From assembly GCA_020024855.1 (NCBI GenBank), contig JAHHTB010000008.1, forward strand, positions 1 to 23,403: DNA of 23,403 nt, written 5' to 3'. The notes beneath the pieces are model-generated. The model was not told where the DNA came from, did not search any database, and worked only from the letters and a program-made list of their open reading frames with translations. This stretch comes from Fusobacterium sp. Its GTDB lineage: Bacteria; Fusobacteriota; Fusobacteriia; Fusobacteriales; Fusobacteriaceae. The position numbers were made by a program, and so were the translations under genes. Below, in pieces: positions 13,813 through 21,534 of the stretch (position 1 is the stretch's first letter; the number at the start of each line of letters is the position of its first letter).

Positions 13813-14304
13813 TTATTGTTCACTCCAATCAACTTCTTGAAAATATGTATTTGTTTTTAAATTAGCATGAATTTCTCCTGTTTGACCACTATAATCATAA
13901 TTCCAACCAGCAAGACCATTTATTTTTTTAAAATCATTATTATCAAAAACTCTGTTATTATAATAAATTCCATTTCCTGCTGGAGTAACAGGAATTTTAT
14001 CTTTTTTATAGATATCTGCAAAAGAAACTTTCTCTCCCTTTTCATTAACATAATCTAGAATTCTTAAATTATCACAAGCTCCTGGTCTACTTAGTTCTGG
14101 ATATTCTCCTGTAAGTTGATAATATTCTTCAAGAGCAATTCTTAGTTCTCTTAAATCTTTTTGGACTGTTTCAGCTTTTCTCATATATTTTAAATCACTC
14201 ACATTTGGAATTACTGCATAAAATATAAGAAGGAAAATAATAATTATTATTACTATAACTTCTATTATAATTCCCATACCTTTATTTTTTTCTTTATTAT
14301 CCAT
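13813..14304 (-). CDS. Pseudopilin-like membrane-anchored protein
   Basis: This 163-residue protein has a short basic N-terminus, then GMGIIIEVIV and a long Ile-rich membrane helix (11-33), followed by a helix with RKAETVQKDLRELRIALEEYY and TGEYPEL. The C-terminal part contains WNYDYSGQTGEIHANL. This is the layout of type II secretion GspG or competence pseudopilins. The prepilin peptidase site is unusual: with Gly9 as -1, the conserved Glu falls at +6 instead of +5. The start is the ATG at 14304, 7-8 nt after AGGTGA. A GTG at 14316, directly abutting the yqeH stop, is an alternative. It is last in the trmFO-yqeH run, and no other pilus genes are in the window. Confidence 0.6.
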   Translation of the reverse strand: MDNKEKNKGMGIIIEVIVIIIIIFLLIFYAVIPNVSDLKYMRKAETVQKDLRELRIALEEYYQLTGEYPELSRPGACDNLRILDYVNEKGEKVSFADIYKKDKIPVTPAGNGIYYNNRVFDNNDFKKINGLAGWNYDYSGQTGEIHANLKTNTYFQEVDWSEQ

Positions 14305-14316
14305 CTCTATTTTCAC

Positions 14317-15432
14317 CTATCTTTTAGGTTTTATAAAAGCGTCTCTTATTATTATTTCTCCTTTTTCTGGATATGTAATCTCTATTTCAAGAGGACCTCT
14401 TTTTACTGAAACCCAACCTAGACCTTTAAAAACAAGTTCTTCTCCTGACTCAACTGTAAATTTCTCTGTTACAATTTTCTCTTTTTTATATTCTTCAGCA
14501 CATTTTTCACAAGGCGGAGAAAATAAGTCTACTCTTCCATCTCTTTCCATCTCATTAGCTTTTTCTAAATTTGTATCATGATATGTTACATTTTTTGAAG
14601 CATAAACTGAGAATATTGGTTTTAATTCTCCAGTATTTACTATTTTCATTTTTACCATTCCACCAATAAAAATTACTCTATCTTTTCCTTCTTTATATGT
14701 TTTTCTAGAAATTTCTCCAGAAGGAACTATATCAAGATTACATTTTTCACATACTAAATCTGAAAATCTTCCTTGTGGTATAAGCCCTGGAGTATCTATT
14801 AAAGTTATATTTGCATTTGTTAAAGATTTTTTTGAACTTTTTAAGGTTGTTCCTGGATATTTTGATTCTGTTGCAACATTTTTTCCTATAAGTCTATTTA
14901 TTATACTTGATTTTCCTACGTTTGTTACACCAAGTACAATAGCTCTTGCTCCTTGTGGATAGAAATGATTTATCTTTTTAAATATTCCACTTGTTCCATA
15001 TCCTTTTTTACTACTTACTATCGCAACATCAAGAGGAGCAATTCCCTCTTCTCCTAATCTCTCTTTTACCCAATTTGCAACTTCTGATGGATGCTTTTCA
15101 TCTGGAATAAGATCTATTTTATTTACTACAACAATAGAATCCATCTCTCTTAAAATATCTAATATCTCATCATCAAATGATCCTTCAAAATCTATAATAT
15201 CAAAAACAGCTATTGCTACATCTGCTTCAGGAAGAGCTTTTTTTACTTCTTCTCTATAATCATCTCTTGTCATTTCTATTGGTATATATTCACCATAGTT
15301 TTTTATTTTAAAACATCTTTGACAATAAAGTTCTTTATTATCTCCATCTAAAACTGATTGTGGAAGATAACCTCTTTTATTTTTATCTTCACCTTGTAAT
15401 TCAATTCCACATCCTATACATTTTTTTGCCAT
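14317..15432 (-). CDS. yqeH: YqeH-type circularly permuted ribosome-biogenesis GTPase
   Basis: This 371-residue cytoplasmic GTPase is needed in relatives for 30S subunit assembly. An N-terminal zinc finger (Cys5, Cys8, Cys37, Cys40) comes first. The G motifs are in permuted order: NKID (104-107, G4), SSKKG (140-144, G5), GVTNVGKSS (168-176, G1) and DTPG (213-216, G3). Two further CxxC pairs (228/231 and 308/311) may form a second zinc site. The ATG at 15432 is preceded by GGGGG. A TTG at 15444 would add four residues. It starts 12 nt after the hslV stop. Confidence 0.9.
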   Translation of the reverse strand: MAKKCIGCGIELQGEDKNKRGYLPQSVLDGDNKELYCQRCFKIKNYGEYIPIEMTRDDYREEVKKALPEADVAIAVFDIIDFEGSFDDEILDILREMDSIVVVNKIDLIPDEKHPSEVANWVKERLGEEGIAPLDVAIVSSKKGYGTSGIFKKINHFYPQGARAIVLGVTNVGKSSIINRLIGKNVATESKYPGTTLKSSKKSLTNANITLIDTPGLIPQGRFSDLVCEKCNLDIVPSGEISRKTYKEGKDRVIFIGGMVKMKIVNTGELKPIFSVYASKNVTYHDTNLEKANEMERDGRVDLFSPPCEKCAEEYKKEKIVTEKFTVESGEELVFKGLGWVSVKRGPLEIEITYPEKGEIIIRDAFIKPKR

Positions 15433-15444
15433 TTCTTCCCCCAA

Positions 15445-15978
15445 TTATATTTTTTCAACAGATATATTAGAATTTGTATATATACATATTGATGATGCTA
15501 TTTTCATAGCTTCCTCTGCTATCTTATCTACATTCATTTCTGTGTGAATAAGAAGTGCTTTTGCTGCTGCATAAGCATAACTTCCCCCACTTCCTATTGC
15601 AGTTACTTCTTCATCAGGTTCAATTATATCTCCGTTTCCTGAAAGAACAAGTATATTTTCTTTATTTGCAACAATAAGCATAGCATCAAGAACTCTTAGA
15701 GCTTTATCATTTCTCCACTCTTTAGCAAGTTCTACTGCTGCCTTTTTTAAATTTCCTTTGTATGCCTCAAGATGATCTTCAAATTTTTCAAAAAGTGCAA
15801 AAGCATCTGCTGCTGCTCCTGCAAATCCAGTAAGAACATTATACTCTTTTATTTTCTTTATTTTTTTAGCTTTTGATTTAAAAACTGTATCTCCAAAGGT
15901 TACCTGTCCATCTCCAGCTATTGCTACTTTATTTCCTTTTTTTACAGCTACTATTGTTGTTGCTCTTATCTTTTCCAT
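15445..15978 (-). CDS. hslV: ATP-dependent protease peptidase subunit HslV (ClpQ)
   Basis: This 177-residue proteasome-like peptidase normally forms the core of the HslUV (ClpYQ) protease with the ATPase HslU. Its N-terminus is MEKIRATTIVAV, so the nucleophile Thr7 would be exposed by removal of six residues, comparable to the short extension of B. subtilis ClpQ and unlike E. coli, where Thr2 follows Met. AGDGQVTFGDTV, GFAGAAADAFALFEKFE and AIGSGGSYAYAAAKALL are family motifs. Length is normal. The xerC-like and trmFO genes upstream match the Firmicutes trmFO-codV-clpQ order, but here the following gene is yqeH, not hslU. GGAGA precedes the ATG. Confidence 0.93.
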   Translation of the reverse strand: MEKIRATTIVAVKKGNKVAIAGDGQVTFGDTVFKSKAKKIKKIKEYNVLTGFAGAAADAFALFEKFEDHLEAYKGNLKKAAVELAKEWRNDKALRVLDAMLIVANKENILVLSGNGDIIEPDEEVTAIGSGGSYAYAAAKALLIHTEMNVDKIAEEAMKIASSICIYTNSNISVEKI

Positions 15979-15990
15979 TTTATCTCCTAC

Positions 15991-16890
15991 TTATTCTTCC
16001 AACATCTTAAGACTTTTTAATATAGTTGGTTTTTTTATTATTTCCTGATACATTTTAGTTGTTTCTATATTTATATGACCTAAAAGTTCTTTTAAGAAAA
16101 ATATATCCATTCCATGAGAAATCATATATGCACCAAAGGTATGACGAAAACTATAAGGGCTTATCTCCCTTGTTATTCCTGCTGATAAAGCATATCTATC
16201 TATAAGTCTTCTTAAAGAACGATCACTCAATCTTGTAGCAGAGTTATTTACAAAAAGTATGTCTTTATTATATCTTTCTTTAAATTTTTCCTTTTTAGCT
16301 TCAATATAACGTTTAAAATATTCTCTTGCTCTTTCACTAAAAAAAACAACCCTACTGTTTTTTCCGCTTGTTACGATAAGTTCTCTCTCTTCTAAATTAA
16401 AAACATTCTCACCTAAAGAAAGAAGTTCTTGAGAAGTTATTCCTGAAGAAAAAAGAAGTTCTATAATAAGTCTATCTCTTAAACCACTACATTTAGTTGT
16501 ATCTATAATATCTCTTAATTTTTGAATCTCATCAAGAGAAAGAATATCTGGTGTTTCTACTTGAAAACTTGGAGCTGAAACTGTTTGTGTGGGATCTATT
16601 TTTATTACTCCATTCTTTTTTAAATATCTAAAAAAAATTTTTACAGATGAAAGTTTTCTACTCAAAGATCTTTTTCCTATATTATCTTTTTGCATTTTTA
16701 ATAAAAATCCTCTTATCATTATTGGAGAAATTTTTGTTATATTCTCTATATCTTTTTCTCCCATCAAAAAATCCCTTAATTGTTCCAAATCCTTTTTTAT
16801 AGATATTATTGTATTTCTACTCTTTTCTTCACTAAACTCTGAGTAGAACAAAAACTCTTTTATATATTTTTCAAATAAAGTGAAATCCAT
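15991..16890 (-). CDS. XerC/CodV-like tyrosine recombinase with degenerate active site
   Basis: This 299-residue protein has the full Xer layout: an N-terminal SAM-like DNA-binding domain (1-100) and a C-terminal catalytic domain. In the catalytic set Lys177 (TSGKNSRVV), Arg249 (SFRHTFGAYM), His272 (LLGHINIETTKMY) and nucleophile Tyr281 are present. The first Arg, in GLRVSEL of XerC, is Thr152 (SGITSQEL), and the His of HxxR is Tyr246 (SPYSFR). Loss of Arg I usually abolishes cleavage. Its place between trmFO and hslV is that of codV/xerC in Firmicutes. It may be inactive, work with a second Xer, or be a DNA-binding relic. GGAG precedes the ATG, and gaps to its neighbours are 11 and 12 nt. 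Confidence 0.8.
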   Translation of the reverse strand: MDFTLFEKYIKEFLFYSEFSEEKSRNTIISIKKDLEQLRDFLMGEKDIENITKISPIMIRGFLLKMQKDNIGKRSLSRKLSSVKIFFRYLKKNGVIKIDPTQTVSAPSFQVETPDILSLDEIQKLRDIIDTTKCSGLRDRLIIELLFSSGITSQELLSLGENVFNLEERELIVTSGKNSRVVFFSERAREYFKRYIEAKKEKFKERYNKDILFVNNSATRLSDRSLRRLIDRYALSAGITREISPYSFRHTFGAYMISHGMDIFFLKELLGHINIETTKMYQEIIKKPTILKSLKMLEE

Positions 16891-16901
16891 TATTTCTCCT
16901 T

Positions 16902-18203
16902 TTATTTTAACTTTTCTTCAAGATATTCTAAAGCTATATTAGAGATTTTATTATATCTTTCTCTTTTATCTCTGATTTTTGGACCTTCTAAAGTTCTTAT
17001 CATTCCAAAATTTGGACCCATTGGTTGGAAATCATCTTTTTCTTCTGTTATGTATTTTATCATAGATCCTATTGCACTTCTATCATCTAAGATAAATGGT
17101 TCAATTCCCATTATCTTATTATATATGTTTATTCCTGCAATCATTCCTGTTGCCATAGCTGCAACATATCCTTCTCCACCTGTTATCTGTCCAGCAAAGA
17201 AAATATTTTCATTTTCTTTCATATTAAGCATTGGTGTAAGAAGTTTTGTTGAATTTATAAAAGTATTTCTATGCATAACTCCATATCTTATAAATTCTGC
17301 ATTCTCAAGTCCTGGAATCATTGAAAAAACTCTTTTTTGTTCTCCAAATTTTAAATTTGTTTGAAAACCTACTATATTATATAATCTTCCCTCTTTATCA
17401 TCTTGTCTTAATTGAACAACTGCATGATCCCTTTTTCCTGTTCTTGGATTTGTTAACCCTTTTGGTTTTAGTGGACCAAATAAAAGTGTTTTTTCTCCTC
17501 TTCCAGCTATTCTTTCAACAGGCATACAACCTTCAAATAATTTTTCTTCTTCAAATTTTTTAAGTGGTGCTCTCTCTGCAGTTATAAGATTTTCATAAAA
17601 TTTCTTATACTCCTCTTCATTCATTGGACAATTTATATACTCTCCATCTCCCTTATCATAACGTGATTGAAAATATACTTTATCCATATCTATTGATTCA
17701 AGAGTTACAATTGGAGCTGCTGCATCATAAAAATATAAATAATCAGAGTGAGTAAGCTCTTGTATTTTTTTTGAAAGTTCTTCTGATGTTAATGGTCCAC
17801 TTGCTATAAGAACTATTTTATCTTGTGGAATTTCTGTTATCTCTTCATTTATTACTTCTATATTAGGGTGATTTTTTAAAATTCCTGTAATTTTTTCTGA
17901 AAATCCCTCTCTATCAACTGCAAGAGCTTGTCCTGCTGGAACTCTAAATTCATCTGCAACTTTTACAAGAAGAGAACCCATTTTTCTAAGTTCTTCTTTC
18001 ATAAGTCCAGATGCATTTCCAAGATGATCTCCTCCTAAAGAATTACTACAAACTAATTCTGCAAAGTTTTTTGTTTTATGAGCTTCTGTACTTTTTAATG
18101 GTCTCATTTCATAAAGCTTTACTTTTATTCCTCTCTCTGCAAGTTGATAAGCTGCTTCACTACCAGCAAGACCTGCTCCAATTACTATTGCCTCTTTATT
18201 CAT
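16902..18203 (-). CDS. trmFO: Folate-dependent tRNA (m5U54) methyltransferase TrmFO
   Basis: This 433-residue FAD enzyme makes 5-methyluridine at position 54 of tRNA using methylene-tetrahydrofolate and NAD(P)H. Motifs seen are the FAD loop VIGAGLAGSEAA near the N-terminus, ELVCSNSLGGDHLGNASGL with Cys52, FEGCMPVERIAGRG with Cys226 (the two Cys positions known to matter in B. subtilis TrmFO), GPLKPKGL and FAGQITGGEGYVAA. Length is normal. It is the first gene of the five-gene run. The chosen ATG at 18203 gives the standard family N-terminus, but no ribosome binding site is next to it. AGGAGG lies 45 nt upstream across a hairpin, and an in-frame CTG at 18239 lies 9 nt after that AGGAGG. Confidence 0.95.
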   Translation of the reverse strand: MNKEAIVIGAGLAGSEAAYQLAERGIKVKLYEMRPLKSTEAHKTKNFAELVCSNSLGGDHLGNASGLMKEELRKMGSLLVKVADEFRVPAGQALAVDREGFSEKITGILKNHPNIEVINEEITEIPQDKIVLIASGPLTSEELSKKIQELTHSDYLYFYDAAAPIVTLESIDMDKVYFQSRYDKGDGEYINCPMNEEEYKKFYENLITAERAPLKKFEEEKLFEGCMPVERIAGRGEKTLLFGPLKPKGLTNPRTGKRDHAVVQLRQDDKEGRLYNIVGFQTNLKFGEQKRVFSMIPGLENAEFIRYGVMHRNTFINSTKLLTPMLNMKENENIFFAGQITGGEGYVAAMATGMIAGINIYNKIMGIEPFILDDRSAIGSMIKYITEEKDDFQPMGPNFGMIRTLEGPKIRDKRERYNKISNIALEYLEEKLK

Positions 18204-18254
18204 TAAAATTAAAGAAAACTGATATTTTATAATTTTCAGTTTCTTTTTCCTCCT
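18204..18254 (-). promoter_or_regulatory. Displaced ribosome binding site and hairpin before trmFO
   Basis: AGGAGG (18249-18254 on the minus strand) is followed after 2 nt by an 11-bp helix AAAGAAACTGA/TCAGTTT(T)CTTT with one bulged U. Then 7 nt lead to the ATG. If the helix forms, the effective spacing is about 9 nt. An alternative is initiation at the non-standard in-frame CTG (18239), which would add 12 residues. Confidence 0.55.
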
Positions 18255-18346
18255 TTTATTTTTAAATTTCTCAATAATTTATACATTTCATTATACTATA
18301 TTTTCTTTTTTATAGGAAGTTTTTATACTTTTATTTCTTTATTTCC

Positions 18347-18375
18347 TTGTTTAAAAATATCTCTTATGATAAAAT
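18347..18375 (+). promoter_or_regulatory. Promoter of the basic hypothetical protein
   Basis: TTGTTT (18347-18352), a 17-nt spacer and TAAAAT (18370-18375) with a TG extension at 18367-18368. Confidence 0.5.
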
Positions 18376-18404
18376 ATATAGTCAAGATTTAATTAGGAGG
18401 AATT

Positions 18405-18818
18405 ATGGAAGTTATTAGTAAAAATAAACCTAAAGGAAAAGCATATTCAAAAATAAAAGCAAAAAGAAAACAAACAAGAATTTTACAAGAAAAAGCTATA
18501 AAACAAAGAACAGAAAATAAAAGAGTAAACGCAGAAAATAGAAAAGCAAATCTTGAATACAGAGAATTTATGGGTAGAGTTTCTGAAGTAGAAATTATAG
18601 AGTTCAAAAAAAATATGCTTATTATTGATATTGATGGAGAACTAGAAAAAAGAGCTTTGCTTTTTGATAAAAGAAAAGTAAACAAGAAAAATTTAGTTCA
18701 AGAAATCCTTGACTTTAAAATTAAAATTTTTGGTGAAGAAGTTTATTTAAGAAAACTTGGAAATTTTGAAGAAAAAAAAGAAGAACTTTTATTCTCTCTT
18801 GAAGAATTTATTGATTAA
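18405..18818 (+). CDS. Basic, helical hypothetical protein
   Basis: This 137-residue protein is not recognised. The first 50 residues are very rich in Lys, Arg and Gln with almost no hydrophobic residues (for example KIKAKRKQTRILQEKAIKQR), suggesting a long charged helix that may contact nucleic acid. The second half (58-137) looks like a small alpha/beta domain with alternating hydrophobic residues (VEIIEF, NMLIIDIDGEL, IKIFGEEVYLRKL). There is no signal peptide or membrane segment. AGGAGG precedes the ATG closely, and codon use matches neighbours. It is transcribed divergently from trmFO and precedes mrp, which has its own promoter. Confidence 0.7.
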   Translation: MEVISKNKPKGKAYSKIKAKRKQTRILQEKAIKQRTENKRVNAENRKANLEYREFMGRVSEVEIIEFKKNMLIIDIDGELEKRALLFDKRKVNKKNLVQEILDFKIKIFGEEVYLRKLGNFEEKKEELLFSLEEFID

Positions 18819-18865
18819 TTTTTTATCTAAAAAATTTAATCCTCAAAGAATATGACTTTGTTACA

Positions 18866-18894
18866 TTGACACAAAATGCTTTCAGGAGTATAAT
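18866..18894 (+). promoter_or_regulatory. Perfect consensus promoter of mrp
   Basis: TTGACA (18866-18871), exactly 17 nt, then TATAAT (18889-18894). It is the only promoter in the window with both consensus hexamers intact. Confidence 0.85.
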
Positions 18895-18956
18895 TATAAG
18901 GCATGATATTTGATTATTTTTGTAAACAATATATTTAGATGAGGAGATGAAATAAT

Positions 18957-19781
18957 ATGACTAATCATGGAACTAAACCTATGAGTGATCTTGACTTAAG
19001 GGTTAAAAGCAACATGGAAAAAATTAAACATAAAATAGTAGTCATGAGTGGTAAAGGTGGAGTGGGAAAATCTACTATGTCTACAAATATCGCTTATGGA
19101 CTTGCAATGAAAGGATACACAGTTGGGATTGTTGATGTAGATATTCACGGACCAAATATTGCTTTAATGCTTGGAAAAGAAGGATATAAAATGCCTACAT
19201 TTGATCCTCTTTCTCTTCTTGATGGAAAACTTAAAGTTGTTTCTCTAAGTTTCTTCCTTCAAACATCAGATGATCCTGTTATCTGGAGAGGTCCTGCAAA
19301 AATGGGAGCTATTCACCAATTCTTAGGAGATATTAATTGGGGAGAACTAGACTATCTTGTTGTTGATCTTCCACCTGGAACAGGAGATGAACCTCTTACT
19401 ATTGCACAATCTTTAGGAGATTTAGATGGAAGTGTTATTGTAACAACACCTCAAGATGTTGCTATACTTGATTCAAGAAAATCTGTTAAATTCTCTCAAA
19501 TGGTAGGTATGCCTGTTCTTGGTATAGTTGAAAATATGAGTGGATTTGTTTGCCCTCATTGTGGAGAAAGAATTGATATCTTTAAAACTGGTGGTGGAGA
19601 AAAAGCTGCTAAAGATTTAAATGTTGATTTTTTAGGAAAAGTTCCTATGGTTCCTGGAATTGTTGAGGCAGGAGATAGCGGAAATCCTTATATAGCTTCT
19701 AATGAAAAAAATGCTGCTCATGAAGCTATGGAAAAAATTATTGATAAACTTATTGAAAAAACTTCTAAATACGAAGCTTAA
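18957..19781 (+). CDS. mrp: Mrp/ApbC-type Fe-S cluster carrier ATPase
   Basis: This 274-residue P-loop ATPase of the Mrp/Nbp35 family holds and delivers Fe-S clusters in the cytoplasm. It shows the deviant Walker A GKGGVGKST (32-40), DVDIHGPNIALMLG, VDLPPGTGDEPLTIAQ, TTPQDVAILDSRKSV, and the cluster-binding CPHC (Cys199, Cys202). The MIP18/DUF59 domain found at the N-terminus of E. coli Mrp is absent, as in many anaerobes. Only about 25 leader residues precede the ATPase. GAGGAG precedes the ATG. It is monocistronic between its own strong promoter and a terminator. Neighbouring genes are not Fe-S assembly genes. Confidence 0.93.
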   Translation: MTNHGTKPMSDLDLRVKSNMEKIKHKIVVMSGKGGVGKSTMSTNIAYGLAMKGYTVGIVDVDIHGPNIALMLGKEGYKMPTFDPLSLLDGKLKVVSLSFFLQTSDDPVIWRGPAKMGAIHQFLGDINWGELDYLVVDLPPGTGDEPLTIAQSLGDLDGSVIVTTPQDVAILDSRKSVKFSQMVGMPVLGIVENMSGFVCPHCGERIDIFKTGGGEKAAKDLNVDFLGKVPMVPGIVEAGDSGNPYIASNEKNAAHEAMEKIIDKLIEKTSKYEA

Positions 19782-19785
19782 TAGT

Positions 19786-19820
19786 AAAAAAGGACTGTTA
19801 TATTTCAACGGTCCTTTTTT
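19786..19820. terminator. Bidirectional terminator between mrp and sfsA
   Basis: AAAAAAGGACTGTT (19786-19799) pairs with AACGGTCCTTTTTT (19807-19820), 14 bp with one G-U. It serves the converging mrp and sfsA transcripts; the sfsA stop codon overlaps its end. Confidence 0.9.
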
Positions 19821-20535
19821 ATTTTTTAGGAAGAATTTCTATTTTTTTATCTGTATAATAAATTTTTCCTTTTTCAAGATTTAATTGAACTGGAAATATT
19901 TCAACTCCCCTTTCTATTGCCTTATAAAAATTTTCAGAAAATTCTGGATCAGTTATATAGTTTGGTGAAAAATCATTTGAATCTCTAAAAATAAGAAGTA
20001 ATACTCCTGCTCTATCTCCCTTTTCTTTTAATTCCATAAGTGTTTCAAGATGTTTAGAAGCTCTTACACTTGGAGCATCTGGAAATATAGCATGTTTATT
20101 CTCAGAAAGTGAAACTCCTTTTACTTCTATCCAAATCCTTTCTCCAGCTTTTTCAATTAAATAGTCAAGACGACTATGCCCATATTTAACTTCTGCTTTA
20201 ATTAAATCTATTTTTCCAAGTGGTGATATTTCACTATCCTTTAAAATATTTTCAGAAATATATCTATGGAAAGATGAATTTAAAAGTATATCTTCTCCAT
20301 CTTCTGCCTTAGCTGAAATTAAATCCCATTCTGTTTTCCTTTTACTTATATCCTTAGCTTTTCTTAATGAAACTATATTCCCTTTATAAAGTAATTCTTT
20401 TATTCTTCCAGAATCATGAACATGAGCTATAACTTTTCTTCCATCTGAAATTTCTACTTCACATATAAATCTATTAGGTCTTTCTAAAAATTTCCCTTCT
20501 TCATCTATATCTATTGAATAAACTTCTTTTTTCAT
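19819..20535 (-). CDS. sfsA: SfsA nuclease family protein
   Basis: This 238-residue protein is an SfsA homologue. In E. coli it was named for sugar fermentation stimulation; the family has an OB-like N-terminal part and a PD-(D/E)xK nuclease fold. Motifs seen are RPNRFICEV, AHVHDSGRIKELL, LLNSSFHRYI, YGHSRLDYLIE (Asp124) and IWIEVKGVSL (Glu137, Lys139), which supply the nuclease Asp and ExK. FPDAPSVRASKHLETLMEL is also typical. Length is normal. GAGGGGG precedes the ATG. It lies downstream of the DUF1385 gene behind that gene's terminator, so it may have its own weak promoter. Confidence 0.92.
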   Translation of the reverse strand: MKKEVYSIDIDEEGKFLERPNRFICEVEISDGRKVIAHVHDSGRIKELLYKGNIVSLRKAKDISKRKTEWDLISAKAEDGEDILLNSSFHRYISENILKDSEISPLGKIDLIKAEVKYGHSRLDYLIEKAGERIWIEVKGVSLSENKHAIFPDAPSVRASKHLETLMELKEKGDRAGVLLLIFRDSNDFSPNYITDPEFSENFYKAIERGVEIFPVQLNLEKGKIYYTDKKIEILPKK

Positions 20536-20554
20536 CTGTCCCCCTCTAACTTAT

Positions 20555-20597
20555 AAAAAATTCCTGTATTAAAAATTTTTTATAATTAATACAGGAA
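20555..20597 (-). terminator. Terminator after the DUF1385 gene
   Basis: On the minus strand TTCCTGTATTA (20587-20597) pairs with TAATACAGGAA (20561-20571), 11 bp, followed by six T. Confidence 0.88.
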
Positions 20598-20604
20598 AAT
20601 ATTA

Positions 20605-21519
20605 TTATTTATATACCTCTGTTGCATTGTCAATTTCTTGTCCAAGAGCAGCCTTCATAGCTACTATAGCTACTTCTAATTGACTTTTGTCTGGTTCTTT
20701 TGTAGTTATCTTTTGTAATTCTAAACCTGGAGCAGCAAGAATTTTTACCCACCATTTATCTAAATTATTACTTGAGTATCTTTGAATTTCATAAGATATT
20801 CCTGCTATAAGAGGCATTAGAACAATACGAAGAACTACCTTTAATAAAACTCTTCCCAGATGAGTTGTTGGTACAGGAATTATAAAATCCATAGCACTAA
20901 AAACTATAATTGCTGTAAGCATAACTATTAAAAGAAAACTTGTTCCACATCTTGGATGAAGAGTTGTATACCTTGTTGCATTTTCTGGTGTTAATTCTTC
21001 ACCATTTTCATAAGTATAAATTGTTTTATGCTCAGCTCCATGGTATTCAAAAACTCTTTTTACATCTTTTGAAAATGAAATTCCCCAAATATATATTAAA
21101 AAGAACATAAGTCTTAAAATAGCTTCCATAAAATTAGCATGAATTCTATTCCCCTTAAAAATAAATCCACCAATAAGAGATGGAAGAACTATAAAAAGTC
21201 CAACTCCCAAAGCTAATGAAATAACTGTTGTCATTATTGCTTCTTTATTTGATAATTGTTCCTCTTCATTTTCTTCACTTTGATTTGCTGAAAAAGTAAG
21301 TTCTTTTATTCCCATCACAAGAGAATCAAAAAGAATTACTGCTCCTCTTATAAAAGGAATTTTAGTAAATTTAGTTCTCTTATCTGAAAAAATAGTTTTT
21401 TTATAAACTATTTCTCCATTTGCTTTTCTCACTGCTGTTGCAAGAAGAGAACCATTTCTCATCATTACACCTTCAATAACAGCTTGTCCCCCAACATTAG
21501 CACATTTTTTTCTTTCCAT
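20605..21519 (-). CDS. DUF1385 (YqhQ-like) membrane protein
   Basis: This is a 304-residue integral membrane protein of the DUF1385 family. Signature motifs are GGQAVIEGVMMR at the N-terminus, EYHGAEHKTIYTYENGE in the centre (conserved His and Glu that may bind metal) and HPRCGTSFLLIVM. Four to five hydrophobic segments are visible around 96-120, 132-150, 192-215 and 225-245. The function of the family is not established. ATAGGAGATAT precedes the ATG, 15 nt after the stop of the phosphatase gene upstream, so the two are likely co-transcribed. Confidence 0.88.
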   Translation of the reverse strand: MERKKCANVGGQAVIEGVMMRNGSLLATAVRKANGEIVYKKTIFSDKRTKFTKIPFIRGAVILFDSLVMGIKELTFSANQSEENEEEQLSNKEAIMTTVISLALGVGLFIVLPSLIGGFIFKGNRIHANFMEAILRLMFFLIYIWGISFSKDVKRVFEYHGAEHKTIYTYENGEELTPENATRYTTLHPRCGTSFLLIVMLTAIIVFSAMDFIIPVPTTHLGRVLLKVVLRIVLMPLIAGISYEIQRYSSNNLDKWWVKILAAPGLELQKITTKEPDKSQLEVAIVAMKAALGQEIDNATEVYK

Positions 21520-21534
21520 ATATCTCCTATCTAA

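Noticed and set aside
19702..19884. 60-codon plus-strand ORF at the end of mrp.
   Set aside because: It overlaps mrp in another frame, runs through the terminator and encodes a low-complexity Lys/Leu/Phe sequence.
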